Below, one piece after another: positions 52,239 to 63,560 of a stretch of DNA of 64,000 nucleotides. The stretch covers positions 427,302-491,301 of the forward strand of contig MEDJ01000009.1 of NCBI GenBank assembly GCA_001724025.1, written 5' to 3'. Source of the DNA: Acidobacteria bacterium SCN 69-37 (lineage in GTDB: Bacteria; Acidobacteriota; Vicinamibacteria; Vicinamibacterales; SCN-69-37). The first letter of the stretch is position 1. Every line of letters starts with the position of its first letter. The notes beneath the pieces are model-generated. The model saw nothing but the letters and a program-made list of their open reading frames with translations. It was not told the DNA's origin and made no database searches. Made by a program: the position numbers and the translations under genes.

Positions 52239-53783
52239 TCACATCACGGCACCGATCTGCCACGGCGCGAACTCGGATTCGCCGAAGCCCTGCGTCTCGC
52301 TGCGCGTCGGCTCGCCAGACGCCACGCGCAGCAGGGTGTCGAAGATCCGCTGCCCGCACGCCTCGATCGTGTCGGTGCCCTCGACGATCCCGCCCGCGTT
52401 CAGGTCCATGTCCTCGGGCATGCGTCGCGCGAGCGCCGTGTTCGTCGCCACCTTCACCGACGGCGCGGGCACGCAGCCGAACACGGATCCGCGGCCCGTC
52501 GTGAAACAGACGAGATTGGCCCCGCCCGCCACCTGTCCGGTGGCCGACACCGGGTCGTACCCGGGCGTGTCCATGAACACGAAGCCCTTCGCACGCACGG
52601 GCTCGGCGTACCGTACGACGTCCACCAGGTTGGTCGTGCCCGCCTTGGCCATCGCGCCGAGCGACTTCTCCACGATGGTCGTGATCCCGCCGGCCTTGTT
52701 GCCCGGGCTCGGGTTGTTGTCGAACTCGCCGCCGCTCCGGGCCGTGTAGTCCCGCCACCAGTCGAACAGCGCGAGCAGCTTCTCCCCCACCTCGCGACTG
52801 ACGGCCCGTCGCGTCAGCAGGTGCTCGGCGCCGTACGTCTCCGGCGTCTCGGCGAGCACGACCGTGCCGCCGTGGCGCACGAGCAGGTCCGACGCCACGC
52901 CGAGCGCAGGATTGGCCGTGATGCCCGACATGCCGTCCGATCCGCCGCACTGCAGCGCCAGGATCAGCTCCGAGGCCGGGACCGGCTGCCGGACGACGCG
53001 GTTCGCGTCGGGCAGCAGTTCGCGAATCTGATCGATCCCACGCTCGATCGTCTTGCGCGCGCCGCCCATCTCCTGAATCGTGAACGCCCGCATCGTCGGG
53101 GCCATCTTGAGGCGCTGGGTGGTGATGATGTCGGCCACCTGGTTGGTTTCGCACCCGAGCCCGATGATGAACGTGGCGGCGAAGTTCGGGTGACGCGCGT
53201 ACCCGCCCATCGTCCGGCGCAGCACGTCGATGCCCTCGCCCACGTACGCCTGACCGCAGCCGGTCCTGTGCGTCAGCGCCACCACGCCGTCGACGTTCGG
53301 GAAGTCGGCCAGCAGCCCGTCGCCCGTCACCGGGTGCCGACGGAACGCGTCGGCGATGTGCCGCGAGACCGTGGCCGAACAGTTCACCGACGAGAGAATC
53401 GCCAGGTAGTTCCGCGTGGCCACACGCCCGTCCGGCCGGACGATGCCCTGAAAAGTGGCCTGGGGCGTGATTGGTGCAGTCGGAATCACGGCCGTGCTGA
53501 ATTCGTACTGTCTGTTGAACTCGTGCAGGACGCAGTTGTGCGTGTGGACGTGCTCGCCCGGGGCAATGCCGCGTCCCGCGAATCCGATGATCTCGCCGTA
53601 GCGCCTGATCGGCTCGCCCTCGGCAATGGCCCGCACGGCCACCTTGTGCCCGGCCGGGATGCGGCCGTCCGCGATGATCCCGTCCGTGCCGATCGCCTCG
53701 CCTGTTGCCAGCAGTCTGAGTGCCACGACGACGTTGTCGTCCGCGTGGAGGCGGATGGTCGGGAGCACGGTGGCCGTATCCAT
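52239..53783 (-). CDS. uxaA: UxaA-family altronate/galactarate dehydratase
   Basis: 514 aa. N-terminal SAF domain (VLPTIRLHADDNVVVALRLL, GHKVAVRAIAEGEPIRRYGE, IAPGEHVHTHNC), then the core: ATRNYLAILSSVNCSATVSR, ALTHRTGCGQ, IGLGCETNQ, ALQCGGSDGMSGITANPALG, FVFMDTPGYDPVSATGQVAG, GRGSVFGCVPAPSVKVATNT. Dehydrates a sugar acid, probably D-altronate to KDG; a galactarate or similar substrate is possible. Convergent with the transglycosylase. Confidence 0.9.
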   Translation of the reverse strand: MDTATVLPTIRLHADDNVVVALRLLATGEAIGTDGIIADGRIPAGHKVAVRAIAEGEPIRRYGEIIGFAGRGIAPGEHVHTHNCVLHEFNRQYEFSTAVIPTAPITPQATFQGIVRPDGRVATRNYLAILSSVNCSATVSRHIADAFRRHPVTGDGLLADFPNVDGVVALTHRTGCGQAYVGEGIDVLRRTMGGYARHPNFAATFIIGLGCETNQVADIITTQRLKMAPTMRAFTIQEMGGARKTIERGIDQIRELLPDANRVVRQPVPASELILALQCGGSDGMSGITANPALGVASDLLVRHGGTVVLAETPETYGAEHLLTRRAVSREVGEKLLALFDWWRDYTARSGGEFDNNPSPGNKAGGITTIVEKSLGAMAKAGTTNLVDVVRYAEPVRAKGFVFMDTPGYDPVSATGQVAGGANLVCFTTGRGSVFGCVPAPSVKVATNTALARRMPEDMDLNAGGIVEGTDTIEACGQRIFDTLLRVASGEPTRSETQGFGESEFAPWQIGAVM

Positions 53784-53871
53784 GGATGATCCCATTCTGC
53801 TACAGCCGGCCGCGCGCGCCAACGGCGCAGGTGTCGCGCAGGATGGCATCATGGGTGTTAAGGTGCCCTGC

Positions 53872-55175
53872 ATGATCACGACGTTCGAACGCGTGCCCCT
53901 GGCTGTCGTGCTGATCGGCGGACTCGCGCTGGCAGCGGGACCAGGTGCGGCCGCGGCCCAGACCTGTCCCGAACCGGCGTCGCTCACCGCGGGCCTGACG
54001 CTGCCGATGGCGGCGGTACGCTACCTGGCTGACGACGCCCTGGACGGCCGGCTGGCGGGCAGTGCGGGGGAACAGTGCGCCGGCGACTACATCGCGCGCG
54101 AATTCGCCCGCATGGGCCTGCGGCCCGGCGGCGAGCACGACACGTTCTTCCAGGCCGTCCCGCTCGCGTCGGCCATCAATCCGCACGCGCCCGCCGGCAC
54201 GGGCCGCAACGTCATCGCGATTCTCGACGGTGCCGACGACCGACTGACGCACGAGTGGGTCGTCGTGGGGGCGCACTACGATCACCTGGGCGAGGGCGCG
54301 CCAGGATCGCTCGCCCCGGGCGAGCGGGCGATTCACAACGGCGCCGACGACAACGCGTCGGGCGTGGCGGCCATCCTCTGGACGGCCGAGACGCTGGCGC
54401 GCGGGCCGCGCCCGGCGCGCACCATCGTCTTCGTCGCGTTCACGGGTGAGGAATCGGGCCTGCTCGGATCGGCGCACTACGTGGCGCATCCCGCGAGCGG
54501 CGGCGATCCGATGGTCGCGATGATCAATCTCGACATGGTCGGCCGCCTCGGCGCCGGTCCACTCATCGTCTATGGCGTGGGCACGGCCGAGGAGTGGACG
54601 TCGCTCGTCGAGCCGGCGGCCGCGCGGGCGGGCGTGGCCGTCGCGACGCGGACCGAAGGCTACGGCCCGAGCGATCACACGTCGTTCTACCTGAAGGACG
54701 TGCCCGTGCTGCACTTCTTCACCAACACGCACGGCGACTATCACAAGCCGTCCGACGACTGGCCGAAGATCGACACGGCCGGCCTGTCGCGCGTCGCGGC
54801 CATGGTCGCCGACGTCACGGCGGCCGTGGCCAGCACGCGTCCGGCCCTAACCCTGCGTCGCGGGGCCGGCGAGCCGCCGCGGCCGGCATCGGAGCCGGGC
54901 CAGGGCTACGGCGCGTGGCTGGGCAGCGTGCCGGACTTCACGCCTGTCGATCGCGGCGTGAAACTGAGTGGCGTCACGGTCGGGTCGCCAGGGGCGACGG
55001 CAGGCCTCCGCGCCGGCGACGTGGTGCTGGCGATCGGCACGCACGAGGTGACCGATCTCCAGGCGATGACCGACGCGCTGCGCGCGCACAAGGCCGGTGA
55101 TGTCGTGGACGTCCGCGTACTGCGTGGCGACGAGATGGTGACGCTGCGCGTCACGCTGGGCGATCGATCGACCCG

Positions 55176-55179
<4 letters not shown>
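53872..55179 (+). CDS. Secreted M28 peptidase with PDZ domain
   Basis: 435 aa. Signal peptide VPLAVVLIGGLALAAGPGAA. M28 zinc residues: VVVGAHYDHLG (His, Asp), NGADDNASGVAAILWTAETL (Asp), FVAFTGEESGLLGSAHYV (Glu-Glu), NLDMVGRLG and SDHTSFYLKDVPVLHFF (His). A PDZ domain at about 345-430 (GVKLSGVTVGSPGATAGLRA, GDVVLAIG). Likely a periplasmic aminopeptidase. TAAGGT lies 7 nt before this ATG; an ATG seven codons upstream is possible. Confidence 0.92.
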
Positions 55180-57348
<2,169 letters not shown>

Positions 57349-57368
<20 letters not shown>

Positions 57369-57391
57369 AGGCCTACTTCTGGCTGGCTCTC
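57349..57391. terminator. Bidirectional hairpin at the glgX/yihY convergence
   Basis: Perfect 17-bp stem (GAGAGCCAGCCAGAAGT and its complement, 57349-57365 with 57375-57391) around a 9-nt loop TAGAGGCCT. The two stop codons lie in or at the edge of the loop, so the arms encode the C-termini of both proteins. No U tract. Confidence 0.75.
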
Positions 57392-58302
57392 CAAGCGCGT
57401 TCTGCGGCGGCGCCGATCCGGGTGCGTTCGCCGGGCACGCGCTCGCCGGGGTCCCGGCCCCACGGTGACGCGTGCTCGATCTCCGCGTTGAGCTCGGCGC
57501 CGATGACGACGGCGATGCCCGAGACGTAGAACCACATCAGCAGCAGCATCATGCCGCCGAGTGCGCCGTACGTCGCGTCGTAGTTGCCGAAGTTCACCGC
57601 GTAGTAGCGGAAGCCGAGCGATCCGGCCAGCCAGAGCGCCGTGGCCAGCACCGATCCCGGCGTGATCCACACCCAGTCCTGCTCGGCGTCCGGCGCGAAG
57701 TAGTAGATGAGCCCGATCCCGATCGACACGAGCCCGAAGACGAGCGGCCACTGCAGCAGCTTCCACGTCCACACGAACACCTGGCTCCAGCCCAGCCAGT
57801 GCGCCAGCAGATCGACCAGCTGCGGCCCGAACACGACGAGCGTGAACGACGTCAGGATGAACAGCGCCAGTCCCGCGCTGAGCGCCATGGCGGTGAGCCG
57901 CACGCGCCACCACGGGCGCGTCTCGGTGATGCCGTACGTCCGGTTCATCACCGTCACCACGGCCACCATCGGCGTCGACGCGCTCCAGAGCGCGACGAGC
58001 ACGCCGACGCCGAGCACGCCGGTGTCGCGACTCTCGCCGATGCGCACCATGAAGTCGCGCAGCAACGCGACGGCGCTCGCCGGCACGAACGGGCCGATCA
58101 GCCGTGCGGTCTCGTCCGTCAGGTCCTGCAGGGGGAACAGGCTGGCCAGCGCAATCAGGCAGACGAGCGCCGGGAAGACCGACAGCACCAGGTAGAACGA
58201 CAACTGCGCGGCCAGTCCCGTGGCGTCGTCGCGCTGGAACTCGGCCCAGGTACGGCGCAACAGGTCGCGCAGGCTGATGGGCAGACGGAACCGGTCGAGC
58301 AT
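57373..58302 (-). CDS. YihY/BrkB-family inner-membrane protein
   Basis: 309 aa, six helices. Landmarks: AAQLSFYLVLSVFPALVCLI, LGVLVALWSAST, WWRVRLTAMAL, YYFAPDAEQDWVWITPGSVL, and YGALGGMMLLLMWFYVSGIA followed by VVIGAELNAEIE. Previously mislabelled RNase BN; true role unknown. Start chosen at MLDRFRLP; the upstream frame is not conserved. Confidence 0.93.
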   Translation of the reverse strand: MLDRFRLPISLRDLLRRTWAEFQRDDATGLAAQLSFYLVLSVFPALVCLIALASLFPLQDLTDETARLIGPFVPASAVALLRDFMVRIGESRDTGVLGVGVLVALWSASTPMVAVVTVMNRTYGITETRPWWRVRLTAMALSAGLALFILTSFTLVVFGPQLVDLLAHWLGWSQVFVWTWKLLQWPLVFGLVSIGIGLIYYFAPDAEQDWVWITPGSVLATALWLAGSLGFRYYAVNFGNYDATYGALGGMMLLLMWFYVSGIAVVIGAELNAEIEHASPWGRDPGERVPGERTRIGAAAERAWRASQK

Positions 58303-58333
58303 GCGGCAGGATCCTGCAAGACGGGCACCAGCG

Positions 58334-59635
58334 TCAGGACTGCTCGAGCCGGTCTCCCATGCGCGCCCGCGTGGCCCAGAGTCCGGCCGACGGGGTGCTG
58401 ATGAAGAACACGCGCTCCCCATCGGGCATCGTGTTCCACCCGTCCGTCATGCGATCGGGCGCGTAGCGTGCCAGCGTGTCGCGCAGGTTGGCGTACTCGA
58501 AGCCGACGCCCTCGATGTCCTCGCGCGTCAGGTGCCCCGGCGCATACGTGATGGTGAAACGCCCGTCCGAGGATCCGTGCACCAGGTGCGCGGCCCCGTG
58601 CGCGAGCGCCTGCAGTTCGGGCTCGCGGCGGTACAGATCGAGAATCCGGTCGCGCCCCGTGTACCCGAACGTCCGGATCAGGCGATCGACGCCCTCCTGC
58701 TCGCCGAAGCGCTCGAGTCCCGGCGCAACGATCAGCAGTTCGCCGCCGTCGCGGATGGCGAGCCTGGTGCGATAGACGGCCTTGTTGGCCACCCACGTGC
58801 TGCGGAACTCGTCGGCCTGCATCACGGCGACGACCTTGTCGACCGACTCGTCGAACACGGTGATGTTCTGGCGCCGGCTGGCGCGCGCAGCCTCGAGGTA
58901 CGTCTCGAGATCGTCGCCGACGAAGATCCCGCTCGTCACCAGGCGGTTGGCCTCGTCCCGGCGCATGACCACCTGCAGGTAGACGTCGGGCAGGTGGCCG
59001 AGCATCCGATCCTCGGCCCAGTTGAAGCAGGCGCGCAGCGGCGTCACGAGCCGGCCGAGGTTGTTCTCGATGCCGTAGATCGCGGCCGCCAGGTGCGACG
59101 TGCAGATCGTCTCCTTCCCGCCGAGGCCGATGAAGTAGTTCTTGTTGTGGTTCGCGAACCCGAGCACCTCGTGCGGCACCACGTGGCCGATGTTGACGAT
59201 GAGATCCCACGGCTCGGTGATGGCCATCGTGTTGATGTCGACAGGGATGTCCCAGTCGGCCAAGCCGCCAGTGGTCTCCTCGACGAGCGAGGCCGGGATG
59301 GTCCCGATCCGCGTGACGCCGCCAATCCAGTCGTGCGCGTGGATCCGCGCGTGCGGGATCGACCCGAACATCCAGCGGTTCTCTTCCTCGGTATGCGGCC
59401 GGTGCTGGCCGAGCGTGGGGATGACGTGCACGTCACACGTCGGCGCGAGGGCCTTGTAGATCGTCTCCGTAATCACGCCGACGCCGCTGTGCGCGCGCGT
59501 CAGATCCGGCGGCAGCAGCAGCACCCGCTTGAACGGTCGCCCGAACCGCGTGCGCGCCTCGTCGACCAGCCGCAGGGCCAGCGCATCAATTTCCTCGCGA
59601 CCGATCTCGTCCGCTTCCTTCGTGAACCATGGCAT
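58334..59635 (-). CDS. LarA-like (DUF2088) racemase/epimerase
   Basis: 433 aa, nickel-pincer lactate-racemase superfamily. VLLLPPDLTRAHSGVGVITE (N-terminal phosphate/NPN loop), PTLGQHRPHTEEE (conserved His), IVNIGHVVPHEVLGFANHNK followed by NYFIGLGGKETICTSHLAAA (Lys and His positions that bind the cofactor). Family members racemise lactate, malate or phenyllactate, or epimerise D-gluconate. Next to a sugar-acid dehydratase and symporter, a sugar-acid 2-epimerase is the best guess. AGAGGGA precedes the ATG. LarB/C/E cofactor genes are not in the window. Confidence 0.85.
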   Translation of the reverse strand: MPWFTKEADEIGREEIDALALRLVDEARTRFGRPFKRVLLLPPDLTRAHSGVGVITETIYKALAPTCDVHVIPTLGQHRPHTEEENRWMFGSIPHARIHAHDWIGGVTRIGTIPASLVEETTGGLADWDIPVDINTMAITEPWDLIVNIGHVVPHEVLGFANHNKNYFIGLGGKETICTSHLAAAIYGIENNLGRLVTPLRACFNWAEDRMLGHLPDVYLQVVMRRDEANRLVTSGIFVGDDLETYLEAARASRRQNITVFDESVDKVVAVMQADEFRSTWVANKAVYRTRLAIRDGGELLIVAPGLERFGEQEGVDRLIRTFGYTGRDRILDLYRREPELQALAHGAAHLVHGSSDGRFTITYAPGHLTREDIEGVGFEYANLRDTLARYAPDRMTDGWNTMPDGERVFFISTPSAGLWATRARMGDRLEQS

Positions 59636-59660
59636 GGTGTCTGTCCCTCTGACGCGCGTG

Positions 59661-59738
59661 TTCCCCCGGGGCTGAAGCCCCGGGGCTCCGGACTGCACTG
59701 TACGTCTTCGGAGCCCCGAGGCTTCAGCCTCGGGAAGG
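59661..59738. repeat. Two REP-like palindromes in inverse orientation
   Basis: CCCCGGGGCTGAAGCCCC (plus GGGG) followed by CTCCGG, and GGAGCCCCGAGGCTTCAG (plus CCTCGGG) reading the other way, 20 bp apart. The second contains the stop codon of the SSS symporter (PSRG then TGA). Confidence 0.88.
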
Positions 59739-61421
59739 CTCCGTCCTCCTCACATAACTCGCCATCGTCCCCACGACCACGACGGCCACGGCGCCGACGA
59801 CGTTGTGCCACAGGAAGGCGACGTCCGTGAAAAAGAAGACCAGCGCCACCGATCCCATGCCGGCCATCAGGCCCAGGAACGCGCCGCGTCCGTTGGCGCG
59901 TGGCACAGCGATGGCCAGGATGAACACGCCGAGGATCGATCCGTAGAAGAACGACCCGAAGCGGTTGACGACCTCGATGAGCGATCCCAGTTCGGCCGCC
60001 CACACGGCCACGCCGCAGGCGAACAGGCCCCAGAGCCCTGTCGTGAGCTTGGAGACGCGCAGGTAGTGGGCGTCGCTGGCCACGGGCCGGTAGTGGCGCT
60101 TGTAGAAGTCCATCACCGTGGCGGTCGACAGGGAATTGAGCTCGCCGGCAATCGTATCGGTGGCCGCCAGGATGATCGCCACCAGCATCAGCCCGATCAG
60201 CCCGACGGGCACGTGATCGAGGATGAAGGTGGGGATGATGTAGTTCGTGTCGTTGAAGCGGCCCTCGCCGTCGACCCGGCCCACGAGCGACGCGGCGCGC
60301 GCGCGCACGTCGGTCAGCGCGCGATCCTCGTCGGCGAACCGGGCCGCGGCCGCGTGCATCGCCGTCTCGTCGCCGGCCGCGTGCGCGCGCGCCGCGTCGC
60401 CCGCCGCCTGCCGACGCGTCTCGAACACGGTGTCGTACTCCTGCTGGAGCGCCGCGTAGTCGCCCGCCGCGGCCCCCGTCTGCATGCGCTGTTCGTGCAC
60501 GCTGCTGAAGACCATCGGCGGCTTCGTGAACACGTAGAAGATGAACACGAAGATGCCGAGCAGCAGCACGATCACCTGCAGCGGAATCTTCCAGTACGCG
60601 CTCATCAGCAGCGAGTGCCGCGCCTCGTCCACCGACCGCGCGGTGAGGTAGCGCTGCACCTGGCTCTGGTCCGTCCCGAAGTACGAACAGAACAGGAACA
60701 GCGCCGCGATCGTGCCCGACCACACGGTGTACTGGTTGGTCAGGTCGAACGAGAAATCGAAGCTCTCGAGCCGGCCCGTGGCCGCGGCCACGCGGAGGCC
60801 GTCCGTCAGGCCGACGCCCTCGGGCAGGCCGAAGACCGCCGTCGCCATCATCGCCAGCAGCGCCCCGACGATCAGCACCATGATCTTCACGTCGGTCCAC
60901 GTGACGGCCTGCACGCCGCCGAACATGGTGTAGATGACGGCCGGCACGGTGATGGCCAGCGTGGTGGCCGTCAGATCCCAGCCGAGCACGAGCGACAGGA
61001 CCACGGCCGGTGCCGCGATGACCGCGCCGCACGACATCCCGCGCGACAGCAGGAACAGGATACTCGTGAAGGTGCGGGTCCTCGCATCGAAACGGCGCTC
61101 GAGGTACTCGTACGCCGTGAAGACCTTCGAGTTGTAGAAGAACGGGACGAGCGTGACCGACAGGATGATCATCGCCAGCGGCAGGGCGAAATAGAACTGG
61201 ATGAACCGCATCCCGTCCGTGTAGCCCTGGCCGGTGGTGCCGATCATCGTGATGGCCGACAACTGCGTGGCCATCACCGACAGGCCTGCGGCCCACCACG
61301 GGATCGATCGGTTGGCGAGGAAGTAGCCCTCGATCTCATGGCTGTCGCGCGTCCGCTTCAGGCCGTCGTAGATGATCCAGCCGCCGACGACCAGGAGGAT
61401 GAGCCAGTCGATGATGTGCAT
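59724..61421 (-). CDS. Sodium/solute symporter (SSS family)
   Basis: 565 aa, 13-14 helices. DWLILLVVGGWIIYDGLKRT, DSHEIEGYFLANRSIPWWAA, GLSVMATQLSAITMIGTTGQ, FTAYEYLERRFDARTRTFTS, and AAIILAATDTIAGELNSLST (consensus A-x-M-S-T/S-x-D-S) are SSS hallmarks. An unusual soluble insert between helices (about residues 315-390, Ala/Arg-rich, probably coiled coil) is longer than usual. Likely imports the sugar acid processed by the adjacent enzymes. Confidence 0.9.
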   Translation of the reverse strand: MHIIDWLILLVVGGWIIYDGLKRTRDSHEIEGYFLANRSIPWWAAGLSVMATQLSAITMIGTTGQGYTDGMRFIQFYFALPLAMIILSVTLVPFFYNSKVFTAYEYLERRFDARTRTFTSILFLLSRGMSCGAVIAAPAVVLSLVLGWDLTATTLAITVPAVIYTMFGGVQAVTWTDVKIMVLIVGALLAMMATAVFGLPEGVGLTDGLRVAAATGRLESFDFSFDLTNQYTVWSGTIAALFLFCSYFGTDQSQVQRYLTARSVDEARHSLLMSAYWKIPLQVIVLLLGIFVFIFYVFTKPPMVFSSVHEQRMQTGAAAGDYAALQQEYDTVFETRRQAAGDAARAHAAGDETAMHAAAARFADEDRALTDVRARAASLVGRVDGEGRFNDTNYIIPTFILDHVPVGLIGLMLVAIILAATDTIAGELNSLSTATVMDFYKRHYRPVASDAHYLRVSKLTTGLWGLFACGVAVWAAELGSLIEVVNRFGSFFYGSILGVFILAIAVPRANGRGAFLGLMAGMGSVALVFFFTDVAFLWHNVVGAVAVVVVGTMASYVRRTEPSRG

Positions 61422-61428
61422 GGCGTCC

Positions 61429-61521
61429 TCAGGCGAAGTACGCCTGCAGCAGATAGAGCCCCGCGAGTGCGGCGGCCCACGCCACGATCACGCGGACGTA
61501 CGTCCGTTCCATCGCCGTCAT
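61429..61521 (-). CDS. 30-aa single-helix membrane protein
   Basis: [20 protein letters not shown] then [10 protein letters not shown]: a basic N-terminus and one membrane helix. Its ATG overlaps the dehydratase stop codon (ATGA) and its stop is 7 nt before the symporter ATG, so it lies in the operon and is translationally coupled. A second in-frame ATG three codons on is possible. Small proteins next to SSS transporters are known in other bacteria; function here is unknown. Confidence 0.6.
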   Translation of the reverse strand: MTAMERTYVRVIVAWAAALAGLYLLQAYFA

Positions 61522-63539
61522 CGCGCCTCCCCCGTCCCGCCCGCCTCGTCTGCCGCCTCGGCAGCCAGGGCGCGGCGTCCGGCCTCGAGGACCTTCACGA
61601 TCGCGTCGACGTCGTAGACGCAGCCGCCCCAGACGCCTCCGCTCGCTGCCTGCAATGCGGCCCAGAGCCGCGTGTCGTCGGGCAGGGCGCGGTCGGGCCG
61701 CAGGTCGTCGCGCAGCGGCCTGGCGGCCAGGCGCCTCGTCGCCTCGTCCCGATCGAGCGCCACACCCGCTTCGCCCACCACGTTGACGGATCCGTCGAGC
61801 GTGCGCCGGTCGATCACGATCTCGATCAGGTCGCCGTCGCGCACCTTGCCGATGGGCCCGCCCGCCAGCGCTTCCGGCGACACGTGGCCGATGCACGCGC
61901 CCGTGGAGACGCCGCTGAATCGCGCGTCGGTGACCACGGCCACGTGCTTGCCGCCGGGCAGATACTTCAGCGCGCCCGTGAGCTGATACGTCTCCTCCAT
62001 GCCCGTGCCCATCGGCCCGCGGCAGATCAGGACGACGACGTCGCCCGGTCCCACGCGCTTGTCCTTGATGGCGGCAATCGCGTCGCGCTCGGTGATGAAG
62101 ACGCGCGCCGGTCCGGTCATGCGATAGACGCCGTCGGCATCGGTCACGGACGGGTCGATGGCCGTGGCCTTGATGACCGATCCCTCCGGCGCGAGGTTGC
62201 CGTGCGGAAAACAGATGGTCGACGTCAGGCCGCGCGCGGCCGCCACGTCGGGCGCCATGATCACGTCGTCCGGATCGATGCCGTGCACGTCGCGCAGGCG
62301 CGTGCGCAGGGCGTGTCGACGGGCGGACTGCTCCCAGGCGTCGAGCTGGGCATCGAGCGTCAGGCCGCTGACCGTGGCCACGCGCGTGTCGAGCAGACCG
62401 GCCCGCCGCAGGTGCAGCATGACCTCGGGCACGCCGCCGGCGAGGAAGACGTCGACGGTCGGGAAGAACCGCGGCCCGTTCGGCAGGGCATCGACCAGGC
62501 GCGGGACCTGACGATTGACGGCCGACCAGTCGGCGGCCGTTGGCCGCGCCAGCCCGGCCGCATGGGCGATAGCCGGGACGTGCAGGAGCAGGTTCGTCGA
62601 TCCGCCAAAGGCCGCGTGCGTCACCATGGCGTTGCGCACGGCTGCGTCCGTCAGGATGTGCCGCAGCGAGGTCCGACGCGCGTGCAGACCGACGAGCGCC
62701 TCGGCCGACCGCCGCGCCATCGTCGTCCAGATCGGCAGGCCCGATGGCGCGAGCGCCGCGTGGCCGACCGTCAACCCGAGCGCCTCGCCCACGACCTGGG
62801 CAGTGGCCGCGGTGCCGAGGAACTGGCAGCCGCCGCCGGCCGACCCGCAGGCGCGACAGCCGAGATCGGCGGCCTCCTCGAGCGTGATCTCGCCGTGCGC
62901 GAAACGTGCGCCAATCGTCTGCACGCGACCGGCGTCCTCGCCGTCGCTGGCCGGCAGCGTCACGCCACCGGGCACGAGCACGGACGGCAGGTCGGCGGAT
63001 CCGGCCAGGGCCACCATCATCGCCGGCAGGCCCTTGTCGCACGTCGCCACGCCGAGCACACCGCTGCGCGTCGGCAGCGATCGAATCAACCGCCGGAAGA
63101 CCGTGGCCGCATCGTTGCGATACGGCAGGCTGTCGAACATGCCCGTGGTGCCCTGCGTGCGGCCGTCGCACGGATCGGTGCAGGCGGCCGCAAACGGAAT
63201 CGCCCCGAGGCCCGTGAACGTCCGCGCCGCGGCCTCGACGAGCAGGCCGACTTCCCAGTGGCCGGTGTGATAGCCGAGCGCGATGGGCGTCCCGTCGGGC
63301 GCGCGCACGCCACCGTGCGTGGACAGGATGAGGAACTCAGCCCCGCCGAGCGCGGCCGGCTCCCAGCCCATGCCGGCGTTCTGCGTCCACCCGAACAGAT
63401 CGCCCGACGGACGATGGCGCAGCATCTCGGGCGTCAGCGGGAGACGGCCTTTCGGCCCGGGCGCGCGCACGGGCACCTCGAGCTCATGCGCGTCGTCGAT
63501 GGCAAACGGATCGAAGGGCATGGCAGAGAACTTTCTCAT
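61518..63539 (-). CDS. YagF/YjhG-like sugar-acid (xylonate) dehydratase
   Basis: About 673 aa, IlvD/Edd superfamily, YagF/YjhG branch: [80 protein letters not shown] (Fe-S Cys), [40 protein letters not shown], and [20 protein letters not shown]. Converts D-xylonate or a similar aldonate to its 2-keto-3-deoxy acid. An ATG six codons downstream (MPFDP) is an alternative start. First of the dehydratase, small protein, symporter, LarA-like run. Confidence 0.92.
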   Translation of the reverse strand: MRKFSAMPFDPFAIDDAHELEVPVRAPGPKGRLPLTPEMLRHRPSGDLFGWTQNAGMGWEPAALGGAEFLILSTHGGVRAPDGTPIALGYHTGHWEVGLLVEAAARTFTGLGAIPFAAACTDPCDGRTQGTTGMFDSLPYRNDAATVFRRLIRSLPTRSGVLGVATCDKGLPAMMVALAGSADLPSVLVPGGVTLPASDGEDAGRVQTIGARFAHGEITLEEAADLGCRACGSAGGGCQFLGTAATAQVVGEALGLTVGHAALAPSGLPIWTTMARRSAEALVGLHARRTSLRHILTDAAVRNAMVTHAAFGGSTNLLLHVPAIAHAAGLARPTAADWSAVNRQVPRLVDALPNGPRFFPTVDVFLAGGVPEVMLHLRRAGLLDTRVATVSGLTLDAQLDAWEQSARRHALRTRLRDVHGIDPDDVIMAPDVAAARGLTSTICFPHGNLAPEGSVIKATAIDPSVTDADGVYRMTGPARVFITERDAIAAIKDKRVGPGDVVVLICRGPMGTGMEETYQLTGALKYLPGGKHVAVVTDARFSGVSTGACIGHVSPEALAGGPIGKVRDGDLIEIVIDRRTLDGSVNVVGEAGVALDRDEATRRLAARPLRDDLRPDRALPDDTRLWAALQAASGGVWGGCVYDVDAIVKVLEAGRRALAAEAADEAGGTGEAR

Positions 63540-63560
63540 ACCGCACCCGATAATGTCCCG

